35,814 nucleotides of DNA, taken from the NCBI GenBank assembly GCA_001464065.1, contig LNDN01000120.1:1-35814 (forward strand). Direction: 5' to 3'. A program made the translations under genes and the position numbers. The notes beneath the pieces were generated by a model, which saw only the letters and a list, made by a program, of their open reading frames with translations, was not told the origin of the DNA and did no database searches. The stretch's first letter is position 1, and the number at the start of each line of letters is the position of its first letter. Source of the DNA: Acidobacteria bacterium Ga0077522. GTDB taxonomy: Bacteria; Acidobacteriota; Vicinamibacteria; Vicinamibacterales; Vicinamibacteraceae. Shown piece after piece: positions 15,495 through 23,325 of this stretch.

Positions 15495-17171
15495 ATGGAT
15501 ACAGTCACCCTCACCATCGACGGCCGCGAAATCAGTGTTGCCAAGGGCACCACCGTGCTGCAGGCCGCGATCGAGAGCGGGATCAACGTGCCGTACTACT
15601 GCTATCACCCCGGACTCGGGGTCGATGGCAACTGTCGCGTGTGTCTCGTCAAGATCGAGAAGATGCCGAAGCTGCAGGTGTCGTGCTCGATTACCGCGAG
15701 CGACGGCATGGTGGTGCACACGGGCACGCCCGACGTCGTCAAGGCGCGCGCCGGCGTGTTCGAGTTCCTGCTGCTGAACCATCCACTGGACTGCCCGGTG
15801 TGCGACAAGGGCGGCGAGTGCCCGCTGCAGGACTTCTCGTACAGCTTCGGTCCCGACGCCAGCCGCAACGAGTTCCCGCGCCGCGTGTTCGACGGCGAGG
15901 GCGTCAAGGCCGACGTCGACTTCGGGCCCACGCTCATGCTCAACCGGAACCGCTGCATCATGTGCACGCGCTGCATCCGGTTCATGCGCGAGATCGATGG
16001 CGATGCCCAGATCGGCGTGCTCACCCGCGGCAACTCGAGCGAGATCGCGACCTTCGAGGAGAAGGGCATCCACTCGATCCTCTCGGGCAACCTGATGGAC
16101 GTGTGCCCGGTGGGCGCCATCACGACCCGCGACTACCGCTTCAAGTCGCGACCCTGGGACAACCCGAGCGCGGTCGACACCATCTGCACGCAGTGCGAGA
16201 AGGGCTGCAACACGACGGCGTGGCTGCGCGCCAAGCCCGAGTGGGCCAAGGGGGCGCAACTGGTGCGCTTCACGCCCCGCCTCAACGCCGACGTCAACCA
16301 GTTCTGGATGTGCGACATCGGCCGCTTCACTTACCACTGGATCGAGAGCGATCAGCGGCTGACGCGCCCGATCGTGTCCGACGGGCAGGGGCAGCAGGCC
16401 GCCAGCTGGAACCAGGCCCTCGACCGCCTGCGCGACGTGCTCAACGGCGCCGGCGATCAAGTGCGCTTCCTGCTCTCCGCCCACGCGAGTCACGAGGAGC
16501 TCTTCGTCTTCGCCAAGCTCGGCCAGGCCCTGCTCGGCGACAAGGCGCAGCACGCGTTCGACGTCGCCTGGACCGTCTCGGCCAAGGCCCAGCCGGCCAA
16601 CACGAAGTTCGTGGTGCCGCCGGTGGATGCCCCCAACGTCGCGGGCGCGAAGATGCTCGGGCTCGTGGGTGAGGTCGAGGGCGCGCCGACGCTGGCCGGG
16701 CTGCAGCAGGCCGTGAGCGCCAGCGTCAAGGTCCTGTACGTGTTCGACCCGGGGCCCGCGGGTTCGCTCGGCGACACGAGCTGGATCATCGCGGCCAGGA
16801 AGGCCGGACAGATCGGCACGCTCATCGTTCAGGGCGTGCTGATGACCGACCTCGCGGCTGCCGCCGACATCGTGCTTCCGGGCGCGGCCTTCATCGAGAA
16901 GGACGCCTCGTACACCAACCACCAGGGCCGCCTGCAGTTCGCCTCGCGTGCCTTCCCGGCCCCCGGGGAAGCGCTGGACGCGACCTCGGCTATGCCTCCG
17001 GTGCCGCGGTGCGGGCCGCCATTGCCGAGACGCTGCCCGGCGAGGCCGGTGTCGCCGGCATCGCCGACGCCACGTTCGGGGACGCGCGCCACGCGTCGCA
17101 CTGGCTGCAGTCGAGCAACGCGTCCGAGCGGGTCAAGTGGGACACGCTGTTCCAGGACCTGCCGCCGGTGA
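15495..17171 (+). CDS. nuoG: NuoG-like NADH:quinone oxidoreductase subunit, 3' end frame-shifted
   Basis: Iron-sulfur protein of the complex I 75-kDa subunit family. [2Fe-2S] ligands Cys36, Cys47, Cys50 and Cys64 have the standard spacing. A His-Cys3 cluster site follows (His96, Cys100, Cys103, Cys109), then two Cys-rich [4Fe-4S] sites (CIMCTRC at 154-160 and a later CPVGA), then CTQCEKGC of the molybdopterin-type domain. Up to about base 16978 the frame is normal (FPAPGEALD). After that this frame runs into Pro/Arg-rich sequence and stops at 17171, whereas the true family C-terminus continues in another frame (see 16979-17236). The lost stretch is about 18-20 residues by comparison with family layout, so a small deletion rather than a single-base error is likely. 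No other nuo gene is nearby. ATG 15495 is preferred over an upstream TTG at 15456. Confidence 0.8.
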   Translation: MDTVTLTIDGREISVAKGTTVLQAAIESGINVPYYCYHPGLGVDGNCRVCLVKIEKMPKLQVSCSITASDGMVVHTGTPDVVKARAGVFEFLLLNHPLDCPVCDKGGECPLQDFSYSFGPDASRNEFPRRVFDGEGVKADVDFGPTLMLNRNRCIMCTRCIRFMREIDGDAQIGVLTRGNSSEIATFEEKGIHSILSGNLMDVCPVGAITTRDYRFKSRPWDNPSAVDTICTQCEKGCNTTAWLRAKPEWAKGAQLVRFTPRLNADVNQFWMCDIGRFTYHWIESDQRLTRPIVSDGQGQQAASWNQALDRLRDVLNGAGDQVRFLLSAHASHEELFVFAKLGQALLGDKAQHAFDVAWTVSAKAQPANTKFVVPPVDAPNVAGAKMLGLVGEVEGAPTLAGLQQAVSASVKVLYVFDPGPAGSLGDTSWIIAARKAGQIGTLIVQGVLMTDLAAAADIVLPGAAFIEKDASYTNHQGRLQFASRAFPAPGEALDATSAMPPVPRCGPPLPRRCPARPVSPASPTPRSGTRATRRTGCSRATRPSGSSGTRCSRTCRR

Positions 17172-17236
17172 AGTTCGCCGACATGCTGAAGCCGAAGCCT
17201 GCCGGCGACGTGATCCCGCTCCGCAAGGTCGACTGA
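16979..17236 (+). pseudogene. Detached C-terminal tail of the NuoG-like protein
   Basis: Reading frame with no plausible start of its own that encodes DLGYASGAAVRAAIAETL and ends DVIPLRKVD at 17236. It continues the NuoG-like protein after a frame break near 16975-16990. Its composition is ordinary protein-like (hydrophobic core, acidic residues), unlike the Pro/Arg-rich overlapping end of the preceding frame. Whether the break is real or a sequencing or assembly error cannot be told from the sequence. Confidence 0.7.
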
Positions 17237-17241
17237 CGGGG

Positions 17242-17263
17242 GAGGGGCCGGGGTCGGCCCCTC
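17242..17263 (+). terminator. Terminator-like hairpin after the NuoG-like gene
   Basis: Perfect 8-bp stem GAGGGGCC (17242-17249), loop GGGGTC, GGCCCCTC (17256-17263), followed by only two T residues. It is six bases after the 17236 stop, supporting that stop as the true end of the gene. Confidence 0.6.
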
Positions 17264-17316
17264 TTGGCCCCGTGCTTGCAGTTCCTTCTCGCATGAACGA
17301 CCGCAGAGGAGGACAC

Positions 17317-18231
17317 GTGAGCACCTACTTCCGTCTCGACCACCTGGCCACGGCCGCGCTGGCATTCGCGACACTCGGGCTGGGCGCCAGCCCAGCCCTC
17401 GCCCAGGGATCCGACGACGTCACGGTGATGCTGCGATCCGGGGAACGGGTCAGCGGTCGCCTCGAAGATCTCGAGAGCGGCACGCTCTTCGTCCGCGTCA
17501 GCCAGAACGACCAGCGCAAACTTCCGGTCGGCCAGGTCGCGCTCATCGACTACGTCGGTGGCGCGCAGGGCCTGCCTGACACCGAGACCGGCCCCGCGCG
17601 AGGCGCCGACCACGTGCTGGTCATGCGGAACAGCCAGCTGATCCAGGGGCGACTGGTCGACATCGAAGGCGGCGTCGGCTCGAACCGGCCGGACGACCGT
17701 CGGGTGTACGTCTTCAGGACAAGCGCCGGGGAAGAGCGTCGGGTCGCGGCCGAGCAGATCGGACGCGTCTACCTCGGTCAGTACCCGGCCGGGTCGACCC
17801 CGGCCGCCGGTGCGGCCGCCGGTGCGGCCACCACCGGCCTGACCATGCCCGCCTCCGCTTCGGGCGTCCGCGTGGCGGCTAATCAGCCGTGGACGTCGAC
17901 GGGCATCCGCGTGACCGAGGGCCAGACAGTCATCTTCTCGGTGCAGGGTGAGGTGCAGCTGAGCACGGCTGGTGACGACCGCGCCTCGGCCGCGGGCGCG
18001 GCCAACAACCGTCGGGCCGCCGATCGCGCGCCCTTGCCGAGTGCCCTCGCCGGCGCGTTGATCGGCCGCATCGGCAACGGCGCGCCGTTCGGGATCGGCA
18101 ACCAGGTCGTCGTCCCGATGCCGGCCACCGGCGAACTCTTCCTCGGGGTCAATGACGACGAGGTGGGGGACAACAGTGGCGGCTTCGTGGTCGACCTGAA
18201 GCCGCAGGCCGTGCCGCGGCGCCGTCGCTAG
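17317..18231 (+). CDS. Secreted protein with C-terminal LecA (PA-IL)-like domain
   Basis: Exported protein of 304 residues. A signal peptide ends near SPALAQG. An N-terminal beta-rich repeat follows, with two related segments (VMLRSGERVSGRLEDLESGTLFVR and VLVMRNSQLIQGRLVDIEGG described only by position, residues about 35-60 and 95-125), then a Gly/Ala-rich linker. The C-terminal domain has ANQPWTSTGIRVTEGQTVIF and ELFLGVNDDEVGDNSGGF, the pattern of the PA-IL-like galactose-binding sandwich, in which the NDD and acidic residues bind calcium. GTG 17317 is chosen because GAGGAGG precedes it at the right distance. The stop codon TAG shares CTAG with the convergent kinase gene. Confidence 0.8.
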   Translation: MSTYFRLDHLATAALAFATLGLGASPALAQGSDDVTVMLRSGERVSGRLEDLESGTLFVRVSQNDQRKLPVGQVALIDYVGGAQGLPDTETGPARGADHVLVMRNSQLIQGRLVDIEGGVGSNRPDDRRVYVFRTSAGEERRVAAEQIGRVYLGQYPAGSTPAAGAAAGAATTGLTMPASASGVRVAANQPWTSTGIRVTEGQTVIFSVQGEVQLSTAGDDRASAAGAANNRRAADRAPLPSALAGALIGRIGNGAPFGIGNQVVVPMPATGELFLGVNDDEVGDNSGGFVVDLKPQAVPRRRR

Positions 18232-19118
18232 GGACAGGACACGCGGAGGCTGCGCGGACGCACGTCGAACGTCCGCGTCGTCTCCGCGCCGATCACCTCG
18301 CCATCCAGATGAATCGGGAGGGCCGTCGCCTGCGAGATCGCGACGCGACGGGCCCGACCAGTGAACACGCCGGGCACCGACGGCAGCGTGCCGTTGAAGA
18401 GCCGCCACCCATGGCGCACCATCCGTCCCAGCGTCACGTGGGGCACGGCGACGACGTCGAGCAGGCCATCGTCGAAGGCGGCGGCGGGTGCGACACGCGC
18501 GCCATGTCCGTACTGCTGGCCGTTGCAGACGACGACGAGATGCGCCTCCATCTCGAGGGGCAGCGCGTCGTCCAGGCGAAGGCTGAACCTGTGGGGCTCG
18601 GCGGTGCGCCATTCCATGAGAATCGACGTGATGTAGGGCACCAGGCCGCGACGGAGGTTGCGCGTGTTGAAGCGCGCCGCCACCGAAGCATCGAGGCCGA
18701 CGCCGGCGACGTTGAGGAAGGCGTGCCCATCGACGCGTCCGGTGTCGACGTCGCGCGGTTTGCCGCGCATCGCGACCTCCACGGCGGTCTGGACGTCCAG
18801 GGGGAGGCCCAGGCCCCGCGCGAAGCCGTTGCCTGACCCTCCCGGGATGATGCCGAGGGCGACACCGGTGTCGAGCAGGCCCGCGGCGACCTCGTTCAGC
18901 GTACCGTCGCCTCCCCAGACCACCAGACGGTCGGTGCCGGCCTCCAGGGCGGCGCGAACGGCGCGGGTGCCGTCGCCCTGGCCGCGCGTCTCCGTCGCCC
19001 GGATGGTCGTGGCGCCGTGCGTCCGCAACAGATGGCTTACGAAGCGGACGCGATCGGCGCGCGGCACGCGCCTGACGGCAGGTCCAGACGCGGGGTTGAC
19101 AATGAGGTCGACGGTCAA
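18228..19118 (-). CDS. Diacylglycerol kinase-like lipid kinase (DagK/YegS family)
   Basis: Cytoplasmic or membrane-associated lipid kinase of 296 residues, expected to phosphorylate diacylglycerol or a related lipid. Hallmarks: N-terminal IVNPASG, the nucleotide-binding GGDGTLNEV at 69-77, PGGSGNGFARGL, and the C-terminal beta domain with IHLDGEV. Length is typical. The start is TTG at 19118 with a TACTCT box seven bases upstream, a leaderless layout. It is divergent from the GAF-domain gene and convergent with the lectin-domain gene, with which it shares the CTAG stop overlap. Confidence 0.88.
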   Translation of the reverse strand: MTVDLIVNPASGPAVRRVPRADRVRFVSHLLRTHGATTIRATETRGQGDGTRAVRAALEAGTDRLVVWGGDGTLNEVAAGLLDTGVALGIIPGGSGNGFARGLGLPLDVQTAVEVAMRGKPRDVDTGRVDGHAFLNVAGVGLDASVAARFNTRNLRRGLVPYITSILMEWRTAEPHRFSLRLDDALPLEMEAHLVVVCNGQQYGHGARVAPAAAFDDGLLDVVAVPHVTLGRMVRHGWRLFNGTLPSVPGVFTGRARRVAISQATALPIHLDGEVIGAETTRTFDVRPRSLRVSCP

Positions 19119-19125
19119 GGTGGTG

Positions 19126-19131
19126 AGAGTA
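19126..19131 (-). promoter_or_regulatory. Leaderless -10 box of the lipid-kinase gene
   Basis: On the minus strand TACTCT is followed by seven bases (CACCACC) and then the TTG start codon at 19118. No Shine-Dalgarno. It lies back to back with the TATAGT box of the divergent gene at 19150-19155. Confidence 0.45.
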
Positions 19132-19149
19132 CCAGCCCCGGTAACTTGT

Positions 19150-19155
19150 TATAGT
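19150..19155 (+). promoter_or_regulatory. -10 box of the GAF-domain gene
   Basis: TATAGT, near-consensus, with ATG codons nine bases (19165) and 59 bases (19215) downstream. The first ATG opens a short 17-codon frame that ends as ATGA over the main start. Confidence 0.45.
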
Positions 19156-19164
19156 ACCGACCGA

Positions 19165-19218
19165 ATGCATCCGAATGCGTGGTCTGGCCGGAGCGACACG
19201 GGAGTCCTGCACACATGA
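19165..19218 (+). CDS. Possible 17-codon leader peptide coupled to the GAF-domain gene
   Basis: ATG at 19165 follows the TATAGT box by nine bases, again a leaderless layout. It encodes MHPNAWSGRSDTGVLHT and stops with TGA at 19216-19218, overlapping the ATG at 19215 (ATGA). The overlap would couple translation of the main gene to this frame. There is no protein-level evidence; it may be chance. Confidence 0.3.
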   Translation: MHPNAWSGRSDTGVLHT

Positions 19219-20453
19219 CACGCCCGGCGGTCCGGATTGCGCTGGTGTTGCTGCTGGTGGTCGGCGTGGCTGCGGCGGCCTGGCAGCTGCAGGCGCTCGA
19301 GAATCGTCGCCTCGACGGAGTGCGCCAGCAGGACACGCTGGATGCGGTCCGGGATCAGATCGGCCACGCCATCGACGACTCCCGCACCGCGCAGCAGGCC
19401 TATCTTGCGCAGGGCCAGGGCCTCGATTTCTGGGAAGCGAAGTTCGCGGAGGCGATGGCCAGTCTCACGCAGGGTCTCGCCGCCTTGCGCGCGCAGGCCA
19501 ACGAGCAGCCCGCCGCCATCGAGGCGCTCGACGCCGCCGATCGTGCGCTCAAGGTCTACGAGGGTGTGGACCGTCGGATCCGCAGCTTCGTGGTCAACGG
19601 CACCGACCTGATGGCGGCCGATGCCGTCTATGAGGACGGCCTGAAGACGGCCGGGGTCATCCGCACGAGCGTCGAGCAGGCACACGCCGCGCTGGTCGGG
19701 CCCGCCCGCACCGGCTACGACGAGCGGCGACTGCAGTACATCATCGCGGGCGCCGCGGCCGGTGCCGGCATTCTCGTGTCGTTGCTGCTCCTGCCGACCG
19801 GCCGCAAGGACGACCCCGAGGTCGAACTGCACGCCCCCGAGGGGTCGCTGCACCTGAACGAGCGCCCGGGCCGCCTCGACCCCGTAGCGGTGGCCGCGCC
19901 CGCGGTCGACCTGGTCACCCCGGCTCCCGTCGCCGCGGTCCCCACCGTGGTGGAGGCGTCACGCCGCGCGACCCCCGTGGCCGTGGCGGCCTCGGCGGGG
20001 CTCTCCGACGAGACGCTCGACGCCGCGGCCCGGGTCTGCACAGACCTGGCGCGCGTCAAGGACGCCGACGAACTCCGCGATGCGCTGGGCCGGGCGGCGC
20101 GCCTGCTCGACGCCTCCGGGGTGATCGTGTGGGTGACCGATGCGGCCGGCAAGTCACTGAAGCCGTTGCTGACGTACGGCTATCCCGAAGAAGCGCTGCG
20201 CAGGATTCCCACCCTCACGCGGGAGACCGACAACCCGACGACGGCGGCATGGCGCGGGGCGGTCACCGAGTTCGTCGACGCGACGGACACGGCGCCGGGC
20301 GCCATTGCGGTGCCCCTGCTGGTGCCGCAGGGCTGTGTCGGCGTGCTCGCGGCCGAGATTCGTCACGGCCGGGAAGCGGCCGTCGCCACCCGCGCGCTCG
20401 CGCAGATCGTGGCGGCGCAGCTCGCCGTGCTCATCCCCACCGAGTCGGCCTAG
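19215..20453 (+). CDS. Membrane-anchored protein with extracytoplasmic helical domain and C-terminal GAF domain
   Basis: Sensor-like protein of 412 residues without an output domain. An N-terminal membrane helix (IALVLLLVVGVAAAAW, about 7-23) is followed by about 150 residues of mostly helical, Ala/Glu/Arg-rich sequence resembling the four-helix input domains of chemoreceptors. A second helix (IIAGAAAGAGILVSLLLLP, about 177-196) is followed by a Pro/Ala/Val linker and a GAF-like domain from about residue 262 (ARLLDASGVIVWVTDAAG, IAVPLLVPQGCVGVLAAEI). No kinase, cyclase or phosphatase follows, so it may act through a partner. ATG 19215 has GGGAG ten bases upstream; GTG 19179 is an alternative. 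A strong hairpin lies just after the stop. Confidence 0.72.
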   Translation: MTRPAVRIALVLLLVVGVAAAAWQLQALENRRLDGVRQQDTLDAVRDQIGHAIDDSRTAQQAYLAQGQGLDFWEAKFAEAMASLTQGLAALRAQANEQPAAIEALDAADRALKVYEGVDRRIRSFVVNGTDLMAADAVYEDGLKTAGVIRTSVEQAHAALVGPARTGYDERRLQYIIAGAAAGAGILVSLLLLPTGRKDDPEVELHAPEGSLHLNERPGRLDPVAVAAPAVDLVTPAPVAAVPTVVEASRRATPVAVAASAGLSDETLDAAARVCTDLARVKDADELRDALGRAARLLDASGVIVWVTDAAGKSLKPLLTYGYPEEALRRIPTLTRETDNPTTAAWRGAVTEFVDATDTAPGAIAVPLLVPQGCVGVLAAEIRHGREAAVATRALAQIVAAQLAVLIPTESA

Positions 20454-20745
20454 CCGACGCGACGGGCGCGTCAGGCCCCGAGGTGGCCTGACGGCGATCC
20501 GTCGCCCGACGCGGCTCGTCCGGGTCGCACCCGCGCACCGGCTGCGGCTTGATGATCAGCCGCATCTGCGTGACGTCCGGCCGCGCCACCTGCGGCGGTG
20601 GCGGCGGCACGGGGAGGTCGATGGCAGCGGTCCCGAGCGGGCCGATGTCCCCGAAGGGCAAGGTCATCGGTGTCGCGGCGTGCGTGCTGGTGGACACCGC
20701 CAGCAGACAGGCGCCGATTCCCACGCGCAAGACGGAACACGTCAC
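20431..20745 (-). CDS. Possible small secreted protein (uncertain)
   Basis: Frame of 104 residues starting at GTG 20745, chosen because GAGGAGA lies about seven bases upstream. It opens with a plausible signal peptide (TCSVLRVGIGACLLAVSTSTHA), then a proline run (PVPPPPPQVARPDV) and a short tail. Against it: the 3' end overlaps the GAF-domain gene by 23 bases, and the terminator hairpin of that gene lies inside it. No family recognised. Kept because the signal peptide and ribosome site coincide. Confidence 0.4.
   Translation of the reverse strand: MTCSVLRVGIGACLLAVSTSTHAATPMTLPFGDIGPLGTAAIDLPVPPPPPQVARPDVTQMRLIIKPQPVRGCDPDEPRRATDRRQATSGPDAPVASARPTRWG
20469..20493 (+). terminator. Terminator-like hairpin after the GAF-domain gene
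   Basis: Perfect 9-bp stem: CGTCAGGCC (20469-20477), loop CCGAGGT, GGCCTGACG (20485-20493), starting 16 bases after the stop codon. No T run follows. Confidence 0.5.
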
Positions 20746-20827
20746 GGCCACTCTCCTCGAACAAGACACTTCACCGATGTCGAAGGTAGACGGACGGACG
20801 GGGACGGAAGTTCGCCCGTCGTGAGTC

Positions 20828-21814
20828 CTATGCCGTGAACCGCAGCACGCGCGCCGCCGGACGGCTGCCGGACGTGGCCGCCGGTGGCGTCAATGTGACC
20901 GACATCGTGCGCGCCCGCTTGTCGCGCACCACCGTCACCGGCACGACCGCGCCATCGTCGAGGCCCTGGAGATGCTGGAGGATGTCGCTGGTGTCGCCCA
21001 CGGGCTTGCCGTTGACCTCGGTGATCACGTCTCCGGCCGTGATGCCGGCCGTGGCCGCCGCGGAGGCCGGCGTCACCTGCGTCACCAGCACGCCGGTCTT
21101 CGCTCCGAAGAACGAGGCGAGCTGATCGGTCAGCGGCTGCACCATGATGCCGAGCCGACCGCGCCCGACGCGCCACCGGACGTCGGGCCCGGACCGGAAG
21201 GAGAACGCCCGGGGCTCGGGGCGGGGCAGCGCACGTGCCGTCCGCAGCTCGGGCGTCACGGTGACGGTCTGCGTCGAGGTGCCGCGGACGTAGCCGAGCG
21301 TCAGCGGGCGTCCCTCGGGGGACTCGGCGACCACCCGCGCGAGCTGTCGCGCGCTGCGGATCGTCTCGCCGTCCACGGTCACGATGATGTCCCCGGACTG
21401 CAGCCCGGCCTTGCCCGCGGCCGACGCGGCCGGGGCCTCGAGGACGCGCGCGCCGGTGATGCCGGTCAGCCCCGCGGCCTTGGCCTCGTCGGCGGTCACG
21501 TCCCGCGTCTGCACCCCGAGGCGGGGCTGGCCACCGAGCAGCGCCAGGTCGGGCACGCCCTGCATCGCGTCGGCGACGAGCACCTCGACGTCGATGTCCT
21601 TGACCGCGTCCTGCGCCGTCTGCACGGCCTCGCGGATCTCTCTGGCGAGCGCCTCGTGGTCGAGCAGGGCGTCGGACTCGGGCGGTGGGCCGGAGCGCTG
21701 GGGGGCCGTGGCCTGCGGGGCCTGGCCGTGGAGGGAGATGGTGCCCGCGACGAGGGCGCCAGTCGCCGCGAGGGCGACGGTGGCGGCGCTGGCCAGCCAG
21801 AATCGGGTCTGCAT
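20828..21814 (-). CDS. Secreted protein with two PDZ domains, protease domain absent
   Basis: Exported protein of 328 residues. A signal peptide (FWLASAATVALAATGALVAG) is followed by a short acidic helical region, then two PDZ domains. The first spans about residues 95-180 (PRLGVQTRD, AGLQSGDIIVTVDGETI). The second spans about 215-310 (GRLGIMVQPL, AGITAGDVITEVNGKPV). This tandem is like the C-terminal half of DegP/HtrA, but there is no trypsin-like domain, so it may present substrates or act as a scaffold for a partner protease. AAGGAG lies eight bases before ATG 21814. It is divergent from glnA. Confidence 0.85.
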   Translation of the reverse strand: MQTRFWLASAATVALAATGALVAGTISLHGQAPQATAPQRSGPPPESDALLDHEALAREIREAVQTAQDAVKDIDVEVLVADAMQGVPDLALLGGQPRLGVQTRDVTADEAKAAGLTGITGARVLEAPAASAAGKAGLQSGDIIVTVDGETIRSARQLARVVAESPEGRPLTLGYVRGTSTQTVTVTPELRTARALPRPEPRAFSFRSGPDVRWRVGRGRLGIMVQPLTDQLASFFGAKTGVLVTQVTPASAAATAGITAGDVITEVNGKPVGDTSDILQHLQGLDDGAVVPVTVVRDKRARTMSVTLTPPAATSGSRPAARVLRFTA

Positions 21815-21907
21815 GTCGAACTCTCCTTGGGAGGGACCGCTCGCCGAGTGGTCCGTCTGTGCGACGTGAGACGGGAGCGGGTTCCGGAAGGTTGACGCGC
21901 TGCGGAT

Positions 21908-21941
21908 TACACTTGTGACAGACTCCGGACAGGTCCGGAGT
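21908..21941 (+). promoter_or_regulatory. glnA promoter region with perfect palindrome
   Basis: TACACT (21908-21913) is a possible -10 box, giving a leader of about 50 bases. Immediately after the expected start lies a perfect dyad ACTCCGGAC, AG, GTCCGGAGT (21922-21941). It could be an operator or a leader hairpin. The site does not match the nitrogen regulator consensus sites I know (NtrC, GlnR, NtcA). Confidence 0.45.
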
Positions 21942-21969
21942 ACGCAGGCGACACGTCAGGGAGAACACT

Positions 21970-23325
21970 TTGAGTCAACAAGTGCAGGACCCGGCCCAGG
22001 CGTCCAGGAAGCAGCAAATCCTGGCCGAGGCCGAGGCGGCCGGCGTCAAGTTCCTGAGACTGCAGTTCACCGACATCCTCGGGGTGATCAAGAACGTCGA
22101 GGTCCCCGACCGGCAGTTCGCGGCCGCCCTCGACGGCAAGGTGATGTTCGACGGCTCGTCCATCGAGGGCTTCGTGCGCATCGAGGAGTCGGACATGTTC
22201 CTCACGCCCGATCTCTCCACGTTCCGCATCTTCCCGTGGACCGACCCGTCGGGCGAGAAGGTGGCCCGGCTCATCTGCGACATCACCAACCCCGACGGGA
22301 CCGGCTTTGCCGGGTGTCCGCGGCAGACCCTCAAGCGCGCCATCGAGCAGGCTCGTGCCCGTGGATTCACGATGAGCGCGGGGCCCGAGGCCGAGTTCTT
22401 CCTCTTCCAGACGCGCGACGACGAGCCCACCACCGAGACGCACGATGCGGCCGGGTACTTCGACCTCACGCCCGTCGACCAGGGCGAGGACGTCCGTCGC
22501 CAGATCGTGCTGATGCTCGAACAGATGGGATTCGAGGTCGAGGCCTCGCACCATGAGGCCGCCTGGGGCCAGCACGAGATCGACTTCCGGCACGACGATG
22601 TGCTGACCGCGGCCGACAACGTCAGCACCTTCCGGTTCGTGGTCAAGAACGTGGCGCGCCGCAACGGCGTGCACGCGACGTTCATGCCCAAGCCCGTCTT
22701 CGGCGTCAACGGGTCGGGCATGCACACGCATCAGTCGCTGGCGCGCGACGGCGTCAATGCCTTTCACGATCCCGATGGCCCGTTCGAGCTCAGCCGCACG
22801 TGCATGAACTACATCGGCGGCCTGTTGCAGCATGCCGAGGCGTTCTGCGCGATCACCAATCCCCTGGTCAACTCGTACAAGCGGCTCGTGCCGGGCTACG
22901 AAGCGCCCACCCACATCGCCTGGTCGGAGCGCAACCGCAGTCCGCTCATCCGCATCCCGGCGCCGCGCGGCGCGGCGACGCGGATCGAGCTCCGCATGCC
23001 GGACCCCTCCTGCAATCCCTATCTCGCCTTTGCCGCGATGCTGCGGGCTGGCCTCGATGGCATCGACAACGATCTGGATCCGGGCGCGCCCGTCAGCAAG
23101 AACATCTTCAAGATGTCGCAGCGCGAGCGCCGGTCGCTGCGCATCGACGAGCTGCCGCACAACCTCGACGCCGCCCTCGATCAGCTCGAGCGCAGCGCGC
23201 TGATGCGCGACACCATGGGCGACCACATCTTCGAGCACTTCATCGAAGCCAAGCGCCGCGAGTGGTTCGAGTACCTGCAGCAGGTCAGCGCCTGGGAGAT
23301 TCAGCGGTATTTGAAGGTCTACTGA
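21970..23325 (+). CDS. glnA: Glutamine synthetase type I
   Basis: Enzyme of 451 residues that makes glutamine from glutamate, ammonia and ATP; forms a dodecamer in the cytoplasm. Seen: N-terminal DGSSIEGF, the metal and substrate Glu motif PEAEFFLF, HHEAAWGQHEIDF, the KPVFGVNGSGMHTHQSL segment, and NRSPLIRIP with PDPSCNPYLAFAAML. At about 450 residues it is the shorter I-alpha type (as in Gram-positives), and I see no adenylylation Tyr loop (NLY/DLPP), so regulation by GlnE is unlikely. Start is TTG 21970, supported by AGGGAG seven bases upstream. Its stop codon TGA forms the first bases of the composite repeat element. Confidence 0.96.
   Translation: MSQQVQDPAQASRKQQILAEAEAAGVKFLRLQFTDILGVIKNVEVPDRQFAAALDGKVMFDGSSIEGFVRIEESDMFLTPDLSTFRIFPWTDPSGEKVARLICDITNPDGTGFAGCPRQTLKRAIEQARARGFTMSAGPEAEFFLFQTRDDEPTTETHDAAGYFDLTPVDQGEDVRRQIVLMLEQMGFEVEASHHEAAWGQHEIDFRHDDVLTAADNVSTFRFVVKNVARRNGVHATFMPKPVFGVNGSGMHTHQSLARDGVNAFHDPDGPFELSRTCMNYIGGLLQHAEAFCAITNPLVNSYKRLVPGYEAPTHIAWSERNRSPLIRIPAPRGAATRIELRMPDPSCNPYLAFAAMLRAGLDGIDNDLDPGAPVSKNIFKMSQRERRSLRIDELPHNLDAALDQLERSALMRDTMGDHIFEHFIEAKRREWFEYLQQVSAWEIQRYLKVY

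Noticed and set aside
19096-19101. TTGACA as a -35 box for the GAF-domain gene
   Set aside because: Distance to the TATAGT box is 48 bases, far from the usual 17; it lies inside the lipid-kinase coding sequence.
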